A stretch of DNA of 64,000 nucleotides from Lampris incognitus (GCF_029633865.1 NC_079214.1:16615936-16679935); one strand, 5' to 3'. Shown: positions 1 to 11,895, counted from the stretch's first letter. Made by a program: numbers and translations. Notes: generated from the letters alone by a model not told the origin.

Positions 1-281
1 AAACCCTAGAGATGGTTGTGCGTGAAAATCCCAGTAGATCAGCAGTTTCTGAAATACTCAGACCAGCCCGTCTGGCACCAACAACCATGCCACGTTCAAA
101 GTCACTTAAATCACCTTTCTTCCCCATTCTGATGCTCGGTTTGAACTGCAGCAGATCGTCTTGACCATGTCTACATGGCTAAATGCATTGAGTTGCTGCC
201 ATGTGATTGGCTGATTAGAAATTTGCGTTAACGAGCAGTTGGACAGGTGTGCCTAATAAAGTGGCCGGTGAGTGTAGTTTC
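1..281 (-). mobile_element. Tc1/mariner-like transposon, 5' end and transposase N-terminus
   Basis: Reading leftwards from about 281, a terminal sequence of the type CACCGGCCACTTTATTAGG is followed by an ATG at 127-125. It opens a frame to the window edge with a helix-turn-helix transposase start: MGKKGDLSDFERGMVV, then a segment containing SISETADLLGFSRTTISRV. This matches the DNA-binding N-terminus of Tc1/mariner-type transposases. Only about 42 codons are visible because the window begins inside the element, so intactness cannot be judged. The family assignment rests on this motif and could be a related superfamily. Confidence 0.6.
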
Positions 282-348
282 CCCCAGCCTACAGCAGCGC
301 AACACAAAGACAAAAGCACACATCCCAAACTACAAGAACTACAAGAAC

Positions 349-548
349 CAGAGGTATAAAAATCAGGTCCAGAAAGTAAAAGCCCAAACCATGTATTTGC
401 TCTACTCATGCACTACACCAGCAGAGTCAACACCACTCCTCAGCTAGGTAGGGAAAACTAGTTAATGAAATCAGCTGGTTTAGTAACATGGTTGGAGAAA
501 ATACACGGTTTGGACATTTACTTTCTGGACCTGGTTTTTACACCTCTG
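349..548. repeat. Inverted repeat (hairpin), MITE-like
   Basis: Two arms of about 56 bp (349-404 and 493-548) are near-perfect reverse complements. The left arm begins CAGAGGTATAAAAATCAGG and the right arm ends CCTGGTTTTTACACCTCTG. They are separated by about 90 bp without an obvious reading frame. This fits a small non-autonomous DNA transposon; no target duplication was identified. Confidence 0.55.
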
Positions 549-559
549 AAGAACACCCA

Positions 560-2088
560 AAACTAACCCATATATCCAAACTAAACAAAAAGAAATCACT
601 GTCCAGGAGAACGAACGCCAGCCAGGATGACTGTGGGAACCGCCGGTCTGCATGGGCTAGCAGTTAGCTTAGCCTGCCCCGCTTCCGCGTCCTGTCAGAC
701 TGCCCTCGGTGTTTCCCCTTCGGTGCAGCTCCGGGCAGGGTCGTGGTCCTTGGGCCCACCGGACGCCCATATCGCTTCCTGTTACGTGTACGTGTTAGCT
801 GTTGGGCTTTCACAATGTCACACAGCTTTTGCTTAACAATGGCATTTTGTAATATCCATAGAAATCCACAGCGACGACATGCTGATGAGCTGCCGCCATG
901 GCTCACCCGGCTCATGCAGGCCTCTCCTTTGGATATGCACGCCAACATCAACACTTGACACACACGGCGACAAACAGTCCTCTTTGAAAGGCCGCCTTGT
1001 TACGCATGTGATAAGATGAGTAAAAAAATGGTAGCGTTATCAACAATAGAAAAGCTGGAGCTACCACATGACCTGAGCGAAATAAACACAAGTATTTGAA
1101 TTGCAACTGATTGATGGACACAAGTAAACAAACAGCATAGAATGAAGCAACTTGCAGTTATGCGATGGAGCTATCCGAAGCAAAATATGATGTGCCCTTA
1201 CTTAAAAACATACAATTTTAATCATGCAGAAGTCACATCTTTGATGCAAATTAATTACTGACTGGCAAATGCTTTACTGCCACCTGCCATCAGTTCATTT
1301 ATGTAAGGACACAAAATCGACATTGCCAAAATTGAAAAAAATCGATTAGTCAATAGACTTTGTCAATACGCTAATGGAGCGCTGTTAAGGTTTGTCAATC
1401 TATGAAATTGTTTAAGCGGTAAATCACAGCATCGTGGTGTTTTGTGGTGGCTTTCAATTGATCAACTTGTCACCGAAGGTGAAACAAAGCAGGGCCACTT
1501 TTGCACCGTTGGCACCTGCACTCAGGCTCATAATCACACAAAGAGAGCCATTTACAGATCCGTGTTTAATTTCCTGTTTGGTGTAAGACACAGGCAACGG
1601 GGGGGGGGGGGTGCTTGTGCAACTCCTGGCCTTCAAATAGAAGCCAAGAGAATTTTCTTTGGCCAGTTAAATGCATAGTATGTATTGCAGGCATCAACCC
1701 AGCCAGGAAAATTACATCTGTGTGGCAGTTGCAAATACAGTCCTCTATACCACAATCACTTATTGTTTCCCCCCTCATTGTTCATTATATTCTTTCTGTT
1801 TACAGCCACGTGGGTGTAGAGGTCAGAGAACTCATCCCTCTATGTCTTGGCGTCTAATTGGTTTGAATAGACTGCCCCTCCCTCTGATGAATTAGATTTG
1901 CTCAGCCTGTAGGGTAACCTGGATACTCTACCCTGTCTCCCACAAACCACTGGACGACAAACACCATCAATAAGCATTGTAGAATCTTACAGACGGGCCA
2001 TTGTCCCATAGCATTTACATTGAAATCCTTTGTCAAATGCGTTCAACAATCATTTGAACTTTGAGGCCATACATTGCTACAACAGATG
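560..2088. other. Gene-free stretch, nothing recognised
   Basis: A GC-rich block at about 620-790 looks like a dispersed repeat but was not matched to a family. The rest is AT-rich and only short random frames occur. A G-run lies at 1600-1610. Confidence 0.4.
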
Positions 2089-2114
2089 TATACTACTACT
2101 ACTACTACCACTAG

Positions 2115-2276
2115 CGTTATATCTAGTAGTTAGTCCGCCGCCCACTAGGAGGGGCAGTAGAAGGGAGAAGTAAGAAAATGACATGAAAAAAGCAGTGAGG
2201 AAAATAAAGAGCGCGGATGTAGGCGGTTACTGAGCAGTCGTGTCGTTTCTGCTGTCTGATATGTGGATAAATAACA
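2115..2276 (+). repeat. 5' LTR of the Gypsy element
   Basis: It is the direct repeat of 6615-6776, of equal length. It contains an AATAAA-like stretch (AAAATAAAGAG) and is followed at once by the primer-binding site at 2277. Confidence 0.85.
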
Positions 2277-2429
2277 TTGGCGACGAGGTAAAAGCAACAC
2301 TAGGAAATAACTGACCATGTCGTGAACTACGTGAGCGACGCGAAGGCAGAGTTACATCACGCGTGGGTAGGCGGCGTAGCCAGTGAGAGTGAAACCAAGT
2401 GAAGCATCGACGACAAAAAGACCCCAACG

Positions 2430-3005
2430 ATGTCGGCCTTTGGAAAAGTGGATGCATTTGATCCAACTTCGGAAAACTGGAGTAGATACGTGGACAGACT
2501 GGACTTTTATTTCGCGGCAAATGGGGTAACGGAAGAGAAGACAAAACGGGCCATTCTTCTTTGTGCGTGCGGCAGCACACTGTACGGGCTAATAATGGAT
2601 CTGGTTACGTCACTGAAACCTACTGAAGTCACGTTTGCGGTCCTAGTTAAACGTGTAGGTGAGCATTTCGATCCCAAGCCAAATGAAATTGCGGAGAGAT
2701 TTAAATTTCAGTTCTGTACAAGAGGGGCAAGTGAAGCCGTTTTATCATATGTGGTTAGATTAAAACATCAAGCCACACAATGTGGCTTCGGTAATACATT
2801 AGAGGGGCGACTGAGAGATCATTTCGTTTGGGGCATAGGCTGTGAACAGATGCAACGCCGCCTACTGGCAATCTCTGATTTGACATGGAAGTCTGCCCAT
2901 GATACAGCCATAGCACTGGAAGCAGCAGATAAAGGTGCACAAACCCTGCAGCTTGTATCCCAAGTTAATCAGGTAGAAAATCCATTGTCAGTTACACATG
3001 CATGA
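2430..3005 (+). mobile_element. gag region of the Gypsy element
   Basis: The frame starts MSAFGKVDAFDPTSENW and resembles the short gag capsid regions of fish Mag/K02A2.6-like Gypsy elements (clade assignment is inference). CCHC knuckles of the form CYRCGDPHTADNC follow just downstream. It is a fossil component of the element at 2115-6776. Confidence 0.7.
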
Positions 3006-3181
3006 CAAGGGACAACGTCAACAACATGCTACCGCTGTGGTGATCCACACACGGCTGACAACTGCAGGTTTAAAGACTTAGAGTGCCATTACTGTAAAAA
3101 ACGGGGTCATATCGCCTGTGTGTGTAGGCAGCGGACAAAGGCAAACAGACTCGGACGCTGGGCTCAAGGAAAGCTCATCTC

Positions 3182-6180
3182 ATGTCAGAGTGTTCTCCAT
3201 CGTCGGCTGTAGAGGAAGGGGAGGAACAGGCTGATTACCATTTGGCGCTGAAAGAGAGACCACATGGTCCACTAGTGATAACAGTAGAGCTGAACAACTG
3301 CCCAGTGCATTTTGAAGTGGACACGGGAGCCTTTCGTATGGTCATAGTTGAGGAATGTTTTACGAGACTACAAGCCACAATCCCAGGGTTGGAGTTGCAG
3401 CCTTCCGCAGTCATGCTGAGGTCTTTCACGGGAGAGAAGGTCGATATCCAAGGCAAAACTAAGGTGAATGTGCACTATAAGGGCCAGACATTACAGCTGA
3501 ACATGCTGGTAGTCCGCAGCCAAGGTCCGAATCTGCTGGGACGGGACTGGATGGGTGTGTTGCGGCTTGACTCGCAGACGGCGAGCTGCAACATGTTCTC
3601 TTCAAACATGACGATATCTTCAAAGATGAACTTGGGACATTAAAAGAGATGGAAGTGCGTTTCCATATTGATCAGACTGTAAACGCTCACTATTGTAAGA
3701 CCAGACCCATGCCATTTGCCATGCGATCAAAGATTGAAGCGGAGCTAGACCGACTACAAGTAAGCTACAAGCATCAAACCTGTGACACACTCAGACTGGG
3801 CTGCACCCATCGTGCCTGTACTGAAGCCAGACAATACAGTCAGAATTTGCGGCGACTACAAGCTGACTGCAAACTTAGCTTCAAGACTGGAGCAATACCC
3901 CTTGCCACAAATTGAGGAGCTTTTTGCCAAACTGGCAGGAGGCAGAAACTACTTCAAACAAGACATGTCCCATGCCTACCAACAGTTGGTGTTGACGGAA
4001 GGCTCAAGCAAGCTGGTGACGATTAACACTCACAAGGGGTTATTTCAGTACTCGCATCTCCCTTTTGGGGTTTCATCAGCCTGTGCAATTTTTCAGAGGA
4101 CAATGGAGAACTTACCTGGCCGGGATCCCACACACATAGCGGTATGTATACCTGGATGATGTGCTCATCACGGGAGTCGAAATCTGAGCCTGATCTTAAC
4201 ATGACTACAGGAAGCAGGATTCAGGCTGAAAAAGCCCAAATGTGAGTTCATGGCTCCAGCAGTTGAATATCTTGGACACAGGGTATCTGCTGCCGGTCTC
4301 CAGCCCCTGGAGAAGAAAGTAAGAGCCGCAGAGCCCAAAAATGTGACAGAGCTGTGGGCTTACTTGGGAATGATTAATTACTGTGGGCGGTTTCTTCAGG
4401 ATTTGTCATCAGTCTTAGCCCCACTTCATTACCTCCTCAAGACAGGAGTAAAATGGGTGTGGGGATCTCAACAGCATGTAGCATTCCAGAGGTCCAAGGA
4501 CCTACTGTCAGCAAAGACACTGCAGCCACATTATGACCCACAGTTGCCCCTGATCATAACATGTGACAGCTCCACGTACAGAGTTGGAGCAGTTTTGTCA
4601 CATAGGATAAAGGACAACTCTGAGAGGCCCATCTGTTTTGCGTCCTGCTCTTTGTCGCCAGCAGAAAAGAACTACTCTCAGCTGGAGAGAGAAGCGCTAG
4701 CTGTAATTTTTGCTGTGAAAAAGTTCCACCAATGTGTGTATGGCCGTAACTGCACCATCCAAACTGACCACATGCCCCTACTGGGTCTACCAGGTGAGCT
4801 AAAAAACATTCAGCCAGCTACATCACTGCACATTCAACGCTGGGCACTACCACTGGTTCAATATCAGTACATCCTCAGACACAGGCCAGGACCCTCCAGT
4901 GCAAATGCTGATGGCCTCAGCAGGCTTCCCCCCACCCCCCCCCCAGAAATGCCCAAGGACACACATAAGCCAACCGAGCTGACTTGCTTATTGAAACAGC
5001 GTAAGACACCAGTCATCAGCTGAAGCAATGGACTTGTAGGGATCCTTTGCTTGCTTAAGTGTGTCGCTTCGTTAAAGAGGGATGGCCTGCCACCTGCCCA
5101 GCTGAGGTTTTACGTCCATTCTACAGAATGCAGGCTAAGGTCTGTGTAGAAGATGGTATTCTATTCTGGGGGCTCCTTGTTGTGGTGCCACCACAAGCTT
5201 GTGAAATCCTGCTGGAGGAGCTTCATGAACCACACCCAGGAATCTCGAGAATGAAGGCTACAGCCAGAGCTCATATGTGGTGGCCTGGATTGGATAATGA
5301 AATAGAATTTAAAGTGCAAGCCTGTACCACATGTCAACAGGTTCGCAACACCCATCCCCAAGCATCAATCTCACCTTGGGAATGGCCTGGTAAACCATGG
5401 ATACGCATTCACATTGACTATGCAGGTCCATTTCTGGGGGAAATGTTCCTAATAGCAGTAGAAGCGCATTCGAAATGGCTTGAAGTTTACCCTGTCCGAA
5501 TAGCCACGTCAGCAGCAACAATTGAGCACCTAAGGGAGATGTTCAGCACTCATAGCCTTCCCCATACAGTCATGTCAGAAAACGCAGCAGTTTTTATGAG
5601 TGCTGAGTTTAAGGGATTTTTGACATCCAATGGCTTAAGACACATGACATCTGCCCCCTACAAGCCTTCCACAAATGGGTTAGTTGAAAGAGCTGTCCAA
5701 ACAGTTAAGAGGGCCCTGAAGAAAACTGTGGGATCAGGAGGATCACTAAAGATGCACATATCAAGGTTCTTGGCGGCATACAGATCAACACCACATGCAA
5801 CAACAGGGAGGTCACCAGCAGAGATGTTATTCAGCCGTCCTGTCAGAACCAGGTTTGACCTGCTAAGACCGGATGTCCATTCTAAAGTATTCCAGAACCA
5901 AGAGTGAACGATCTGTAGAAAAAACAGCACCAGGCCTACCAGAACACTGGCATCAGGTGCAGAAGTGTGGGTAAGGGATTTCACGAGCCATAAGAAATGG
6001 CTACCCGGGGTGGTGATCACCAGCACAGGTCCTCTCTCCTACAGAGTGGAGGTGGAAGACCAGGTGTTTAGACGTCATGTGGACCACCTATTATTAAGAA
6101 GAGAGTCAGACAGACGCCACCTACTCAGGGAAGACCAGCAGCAAAACCCCGAGACCAACTGGGACACTGATGGCTATTGA
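3182..6180 (+). mobile_element. pol region of the Gypsy element
   Basis: The order is protease, reverse transcriptase, RNase H, integrase, the diagnostic Ty3/Gypsy order. Recognisable pieces include HFEVDTGAF (protease), LPFGVSSA (RT), CDSSTYRVGAVLSH (RNase H), HPGISRMKATARAHMWWPG (integrase zinc-binding region) and YKPSTNGLVERAVQTVK (integrase core). It is a broken fossil. Confidence 0.75.
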
Positions 6181-6614
6181 GCTGAGCAGTCAACTCAGCC
6201 TCCGTATACAGAGCCTGGGAATCAGGTACAACAACCACAAGCTGTCGGGGTGGGGTGGGGGTGGGGGGGTTGTGGCGGAAGTGAAGCTGAGCAGCTGCCT
6301 CAGCCGCCCGATACTGAGCCCATTTTAGGGAGGAGGAAATAAGGTACGAGGGCCCTTGCCGTTCCTGTAGGTCAAGGAAACCCCCTGAAAAACTTGATGT
6401 GTAGTTAGAGTGGCCAGAACTTGTTGGGGCACAATAATCCCTGTTCTGAGTCCACCAGCACTGGGGCAGTCTACCCTCACTCTGAGTTAGCTGCTTTTAT
6501 ATTGTTCTTTCAGTGAATATGATGTTATTTGGTTAGACCCATATTTACTCATCTGTGAGTGTTCGTGGGAGTTTATTTCAAAGTAATGGTTATGCTCAAC
6601 GAGGGGTGGAGGGA

Positions 6615-6776
6615 TGTTATATTTAGTAGTTAGTCCACCGCCCACTAGGGGGGGCAGTAGAAGGGAGAAGTAAGAAAATTACAGGTAAAAAAGCAGTGAG
6701 GAAAATAAAGAGAGCTGAGGTAGGCGGTTACTGAGCAGTCGTGTCATTTCTGCTGTTTGATATGTGGATAAATAAC
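6615..6776 (+). repeat. 3' LTR of the Gypsy element
   Basis: It starts TGTTATATTTAG and ends ATAAATAACA. It is the direct repeat of 2115-2276. The 430 bp before it (6181-6614) carry no recognised domain but include a G-rich run at about 6245-6270. Confidence 0.85.
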
Positions 6777-8085
6777 AACAACTACTACTACTACTACTAC
6801 TACTTTCGGCTGCTCCTGTTAGGGGTCACTACAGCGGATCACCCGTTTCCATTTCTTCCTGTCCTCTGCATCTTCTTCTGTCACACCAGCCACCTGCATG
6901 TCCTCCCTCACCACATCCATAAACCTCGTCTTTGGCCTTCCTCTCTACAGCTTCCCTGGCAGCTCCATATTAAGCGTCCTTCTACCAATATACACAGCAT
7001 CTCTCCTCCACACATTTCCAAGCCATGTCAATCTTGCTTCTCTTGCTTTGTCTCCAAACCATCCAAATTGAGCTGTCCCTCAAATACAATCGTTCCTAAT
7101 CCTGTCCTTCTCCGTCACTCCCAATGAAAATCTTAACATCTTGAACTCTGCCACCTCCAGCTCCGCCTCCTGTCTTTTCGTCAGTACCACTGTCTCCAAA
7201 CCATGTGATATAGCTGGTCTCACTACCATCTTGTAAACCTCCCCTTTAACTCTTGCTGTCAACTTTCTGTTGCAAATCACTCCTGACACTCTTTTCCACC
7301 CACTCCACCCTGCCTGCACTCTCTTCTTCACCTCTCTTCTGCACTCCCCATTACTTTGGACAGTTGACCCCAAGTATTTAAACTCATATGCCTTTGTCAC
7401 CTCTAGTCACCATTCCACTGTCCTCCCTCTCATTCATGCATAGGTATTCCGTCTTGCTCCTACTGACTTTCATTCCTCTTCTCTCCAGTGCATACCTCCA
7501 CCTCTCCAGGCTCTCCTTAACCTGCACCCTACTCTCGCTATAGATCACAATGTCATCCGCAAACATCATAGTGCACGGAGACTCCTGCCTGATCTCGTCC
7601 ATCAACCTGTCCATCACCACTGCAAACAAGAAAGGGCTCAGAGCTGATCCTTGATGTAATCCCACCTCCACCTTGAACTCATCTGTCATTCCAACCACAC
7701 ACCTCACCACTGTCACACTGCCCTCATACATATCCTGCACCACTCCTACATACTTCTCTGCAACTCCCGACTTCCTCATACAATACCACACCTCCTCTCT
7801 CGGCAGCCTGTCATATGCTTTCTCTAAATCCACAAAGACACAATGCAACTCTTTCTGGCCCTCTCTATACTTCTCCATCAAAATTCTCAAAGCAAACATC
7901 ACATATGTAGTGCTCTTTCATGGCATGAAGCCAAACATGCTGCTCGCTAATCGTCACCTCTCGTCTTAACCTAGCTGCTATTACTCTTTCCCATAGCTTC
8001 ATGATGTGGCTGATCAACTTTATACCTCTGTAGTTGCTACAGTTCTGCACATCGCCCTTATTCTTGAAAATCAGTACCAGTATGC

Positions 8086-8126
<41 letters not shown>

Positions 8127-8640
8127 GTTGCATTTTATATGCTTCTTCTCCACTCCTCATTCATCAGCCCCTCAAAGTATTCCTTCCACCTTCTCAGCAC
8201 ACTCTCGTTGCTTGTCAGCACGTTTCCATCTCGATCCTTGATCGCCCTAACCTGCTGCACATCTTTCCCAGCTTGGTCCCTCTATCTAGCCAATTGGTAC
8301 AAGTCCTTTTCTCCTTCCTTAGTGTCTAACCTCTCATACAACTCACCATACGCCTTTTCCTTTGCCTTTGCCACCTCTCTCTTCATTTTACGCTGCAGCT
8401 CCTTGTACTCCTGTCTACTTTCTTCATCTCTCTTACTATCCCACTTCTTTGTCAACCTCTTCCTCTGTATACTTTGCTGTACTTTCTCATTCCACCACGA
8501 AGTCTCCTTGTCTTCCTTCCTCTGTCCTGATGACACACCAAGTACCTTCCTAGCTGTCTCCCTCACTATTTCTGCATTGCTTGCCCAGCCATCCGGCAAC
8601 TCTTCAATACCACCCAGTGCCTGTCTACAACAGATATGCA
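6777..8640 (-). mobile_element. RTE-type LINE, 5'-truncated (copy 1)
   Basis: The minus strand carries the linker and reverse transcriptase of an RTE/Expander-like LINE. The upstream part (about 8640-8280) has a lysine-rich region. RT core pieces include FVDLEKAYDRLPREE, GLHQGSALSPFLFAVVMD and the catalytic MMFADDIVIYSES (near 7565). A C-terminal region EFKYLGSTVQSNGECRREV lies near 7390-7320. The 3' end (6804-6830) runs into a GTA-repeat tail, and the Gypsy element at 2115-6776 lies in that tail. The frame is interrupted several times and carries a 49-bp insertion at 8089-8137. The endonuclease domain is missing. Confidence 0.8.
8081..8145. mobile_element. 49-bp retro-insertion with 8-bp target duplication
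   Basis: Inside the RTE copy, TATGCTTC occurs at 8081-8088 and again at 8138-8145. Between them is an (AATC)n run plus AAGTTGCATTTTA. On the minus strand this reads TAAAATGCAACTT(GATT)n. That is the same 3'-terminal sequence seen in longer LINE-tail insertions at about 57,281 and 60,757. It is best read as a very strongly 5'-truncated LINE/SINE copy inserted by target-primed reverse transcription. Confidence 0.65.
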
Positions 8641-8895
8641 CGTCCTAATTTGTGCAGAATTTAGTGCCAAACTGCCTTAGTTTTCTGCCAATGTCCGTCC
8701 TTCAAGGCTATGATGTGTGATGTGTTGTGCATCGATCTATGGAGATTTTTTTTTTTTGAGTTTCAGGAAATGCTCCAGCGGTGTCTATAGGCAGGATACG
8801 AGGTAACAGAGGAATTAGCAAATTCAATAATTGGCAATTCTGTCAGAAGCTCTTGACAAGCTGAGAGGCTGGTGCTGCCATTAGTTGATTACTGT
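8641..8895. other. Gene-free stretch
   Basis: Unique-looking AT-rich sequence with a short T run (8748-8757). No gene or family was recognised. Confidence 0.4.
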
Positions 8896-8908
8896 TGTCT
8901 TCTTCATC

Positions 8909-9305
8909 TGTTTTTCCCCCCTTTTTCTCCCCAATTGTATCCGGCCAATTACCCCACTCTTCCAAGCCATCCTGGTCACTGCTCTACCCCCTCTGCTGAC
9001 CCGGGGAGGGCTGCAGACTACCACATGCCTCCTCCGATACGTGTGGAGTTGCTAGCCACTTCTTTTCACCTGACAGTGAGGAGTTTAACCAGGCGGACGT
9101 AGCCCGTTGAAGGATCACGCTATTCCCCCCAGTCCCCCCGCCCCGACCAGAGGAGGTGCTCATACACATACCCACATCCGGCTTCCCACTCACAGACATG
9201 GCCAATTGTGTCTGTAGGGACGCCCAACCAAGCCGGAGGTTACACTGGGATTCGAACCCCGTGTTGGTAGGCACTGGAATAGACCACTACCCTACCCGGA
9301 CTCCC
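8909..9305 (-). mobile_element. tRNA-derived SINE, family A, copy 1 (full length, 13-bp TSD)
   Basis: Read on -, it begins with a tRNA-like head (the family B box in other copies is GGTTCGAATCC) and ends with a GGGGAGAAAAAGGGG-type 3' end. Exact 13-bp duplications TGTCTTCTTCATC flank it at 8896-8908 and 9306-9318, proving retrotransposition of this unit. The same family recurs nine more times in this window. Confidence 0.85.
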
Positions 9306-9382
9306 TGTCTTCTTCATCAGTTTTCTATTTGTTAATCATCTTTTACAGCTCTGTAAACATCCAGCCCGTTTTAAAACACACT

Positions 9383-9384
<2 letters not shown>

Positions 9385-9449
<65 letters not shown>
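9385..9449. repeat. (TG)n microsatellite
   Basis: About 32 uninterrupted TG units. Confidence 0.95.
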
Positions 9450-9453
<4 letters not shown>

Positions 9454-9485
9454 AGACATCAGCTTCATGAATCATTTCATAACTC

Positions 9486-9655
9486 ACACTACTACTTTTG
9501 AGTGTAAAATGTGTCTTTGTATGTATCTAATCTGTTTTTTGGTGGTTTGTCAGGCCAACACCTCTCTTGCTACTGAATGTGTGAGACATGAATCAACCAA
9601 AAAAAAGGATTAGATACATACAAAGATACATTTTGCACTCACACTACTAACCACC
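9486..9655. repeat. Inverted repeat (hairpin), MITE-like
   Basis: Arms of about 60 bp at 9486-9545 and 9595-9655 are near-perfect reverse complements (shared core TTTGTATGTATCTAATC). They are separated by about 50 bp. It fits a small palindromic DNA element. Confidence 0.6.
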
Positions 9656-9794
9656 TGTTTTCTGTTATTCGCCATATCATCAGAAATATAGTCCCCCCCC
9701 CATCAGCATATCTTCCATTCAACACCCTATAATTGACTCAAAAAGAAAAAAAAATTACAGAATGAGACTTCAACCTTCTTCTTTGTCCTCTCTG

Positions 9795-9965
9795 TTTTCT
9801 TTCCTCTCTCTCGCTCAGGCTGTGTGGTTGCAGTGACAATGCTGCATTATGGAAATAAATTGTTCCATTAGGTGCATTGTGTTCTGTCGTCGGCCCAGCC
9901 ACACTGGGTTATTAATGGACGTGGCCTCCGCTTTGATTAAGACAGAGGATTTATGAAAAAACACA
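9795..9965. promoter_or_regulatory. Candidate conserved non-coding element
   Basis: Non-repetitive, non-coding stretch with homeodomain-type and octamer-like words (CATTATGGAAATAAATTG, GGTTATTAATGG, TTTGATTAAG), set between microsatellites. The look is that of a developmental enhancer, but there is no alignment to support it. This is inference only. Confidence 0.2.
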
Positions 9966-10034
9966 CCCGGCTGGCATGTCCCTCTTCAGCATAGCTTTGC
10001 TCTCTGAAGTGTGCTTGCATATGTGCTTGCGTGC

Positions 10035-10090
10035 AAACACACACACACACACGCAACCCCAACACGCACGCACACACACACACACACAAG
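10035..10090. repeat. Compound (CA)n microsatellite
   Basis: Two (CA)n runs are joined by a short GC-richer spacer. Confidence 0.85.
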
Positions 10091-10446
10091 CATACAGGGA
10101 AGAAAATACTGAGGGTTGCTAACGAGGATCTTTTTTTGCATTATTAGAATCATCATTAGGCCTTCTACAGATTGAACCACGGAACCATAATAAAAATTCC
10201 TCCGGGTGATGAAACGTCTTCACATTTGTGAGCACTTCCATAAACTTGTCATCATTCATTGACAGACACTCAGATACCCAGACAAACAAGCGATAAAACA
10301 ACAGTAAATATGCCGCCTGCCCACAGACGACGACACAGTGACTCCCTGCTTCATCTGTGGCGACTAAAGCAGCAGTCATCTACCTACGCCTCCCTCCGAT
10401 GTCTCTGCAGGGCACATTCTCTTCTTCTTCTTTTTTGTGTGGATTT

Positions 10447-10857
10447 CCCCCCCCTTTTTCTCCCCAGTTGTATCCGGCCAATTACCCCGCTCTTCCAAGC
10501 TGTCCCGATCTCTGCTCCACCCCCTCTGCTGATCCGGGGAGGTGCTGCAAACTACCACATCCCTCCGCCGATATATGTGGAGTCGCCAGCCGCTTCTTTT
10601 CACCTGACAGTGAGGCGTTTCACCGGGGGGACGTAGCGCGTGGGAGGATCACGCTACCCCCCAAGTTCCCCTTTCCCCCTGAACAGGCGCCCCGACCGAC
10701 CAGAGGAGGCGCTAGTGCAGCCACCAGGCCACACCCCCACATCCGGCTTCCCACCTGCAGACACGGCCAATTGCGTCTGTAGGGTCGCCCGACCAAGCCG
10801 GAGGCGATCCCCGTGTTGGTAGGCGGCGGAATAGACCGCTACGCTACCCGGACGCCG
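10447..10857 (-). mobile_element. tRNA-derived SINE, family A, copy 2
   Basis: Same layout as 8909-9305. The tRNA-like head at the right end (about 10,857-10,800) includes CTACGCTACCCGGACGCC, and the AGAAAAAGGGGG-type tail is at the left end. A clear TSD was not found. Confidence 0.8.
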
Positions 10858-11225
10858 CTTCTCCCACGTTTTCAACCCGACCACGGGGTGCGCAGATGTT
10901 GAGCTCGAAGAGGCGCATGCACGGATCAAATTTCTGAAGACTTGGTGTCGGTCTAGGTGAAAGGGAAGGGGAACTATTCTTGTTAAAGTCTAACAAGAAC
11001 CAGGTCAGGTTTCACGCTGACGTCCTCTGATGCTAACCAGGACCTCCCTGCAGTAAACTGGCTTATGTTGTAGAATCCTTCACCTTGTGGATGTTTCGTT
11101 AATGGCGTGCGCAAAGACAGTATGTAGAATAGCAGAAAACACAAGTGGGTGGTTCCCTGCCTCTGCGTCGCGTGTTCAAGCAAGACTGAAAATACATTGT
11201 TTCATTTCAAATTATGTGCGTGGTG
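10858..11225. other. Gene-free stretch
   Basis: No gene, motif or repeat family was recognised. Confidence 0.35.
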
Positions 11226-11310
11226 TCAGATAGAGATAGATAGATGGATGGATGGATAGATGGACAGACGGACGGACAGACAGACGGACGGATAGACGGA
11301 TGGACGGATG

Positions 11311-11392
<82 letters not shown>

Positions 11393-11431
11393 CGGACGGA
11401 TGGATGGATAGCTAGATAGATAGATAGATAG
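11226..11431. repeat. (GATA)n with GACG/GGAT variants
   Basis: A central block of pure GATA (about 11,310-11,390) is flanked by degenerate GACG, GACA and GGAT units. It is a Bkm-type tetranucleotide array of about 200 bp. Confidence 0.95.
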
Positions 11432-11638
11432 AAATTGTGAAATAAGAGCGTGGGTCAGGAGCGGAAAGAAGGAGTATCATGTCACACAGATGGTGGTTTG
11501 TATGTATATACCCATTCAGACTCATGGTGCTGTGTGCACCTCGTTAAGGCTGCTGACCAATCAAACTTAACGAGTGCTCATTTAGGCATCTTTCAATTAC
11601 CATGCTACAAATGTGACCTCTGTTGCGCTAGGTTCCTG

Positions 11639-11740
<102 letters not shown>

Positions 11741-11864
11741 TTTGAGACTGTGGGGAACATATAAATGTCTGCAGTGCGCCGTGTGTCAGAATGGGTGTTA
11801 AACCATTTACTTCTTATCATGTGTCTTTCACAATTACTTTGTATGAGGTAGGTGTGCCTCTTTT

Positions 11865-11865
<1 letters not shown>

Positions 11866-11895
<30 letters not shown>

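Larger units (their letters stand above)
2089..6776 (+). mobile_element. Ty3/Gypsy LTR retrotransposon with both LTRs (broken fossil)
   Basis: The two LTRs are 162 bp each (2115-2276 and 6615-6776) and end in ATAAATAACA. They differ at roughly a dozen positions (about 7 percent), so the copy is neither brand new nor ancient. A primer-binding-type sequence TTGGCGACGAGG follows the 5' LTR. Parts in order are gag (from about 2430), CCHC zinc knuckles (about 3030-3130), aspartic protease (DTG near 3320), reverse transcriptase (about 3650-4400), RNase H (about 4400-4900) and integrase (about 5050-5900; HH-CC and DDE-type region). The element looks broken, with several interruptions. The left flank (2089-2114) is a TAC-type repeat continuous in kind with the one right of 6776, so it sits inside that microsatellite. 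Confidence 0.85.

Noticed and set aside
7080-7902. Minus-strand frames resembling a reverse transcriptase gene
   Set aside because: Part of an RTE LINE (same family at 36.7-38.9 kb), not a host gene.
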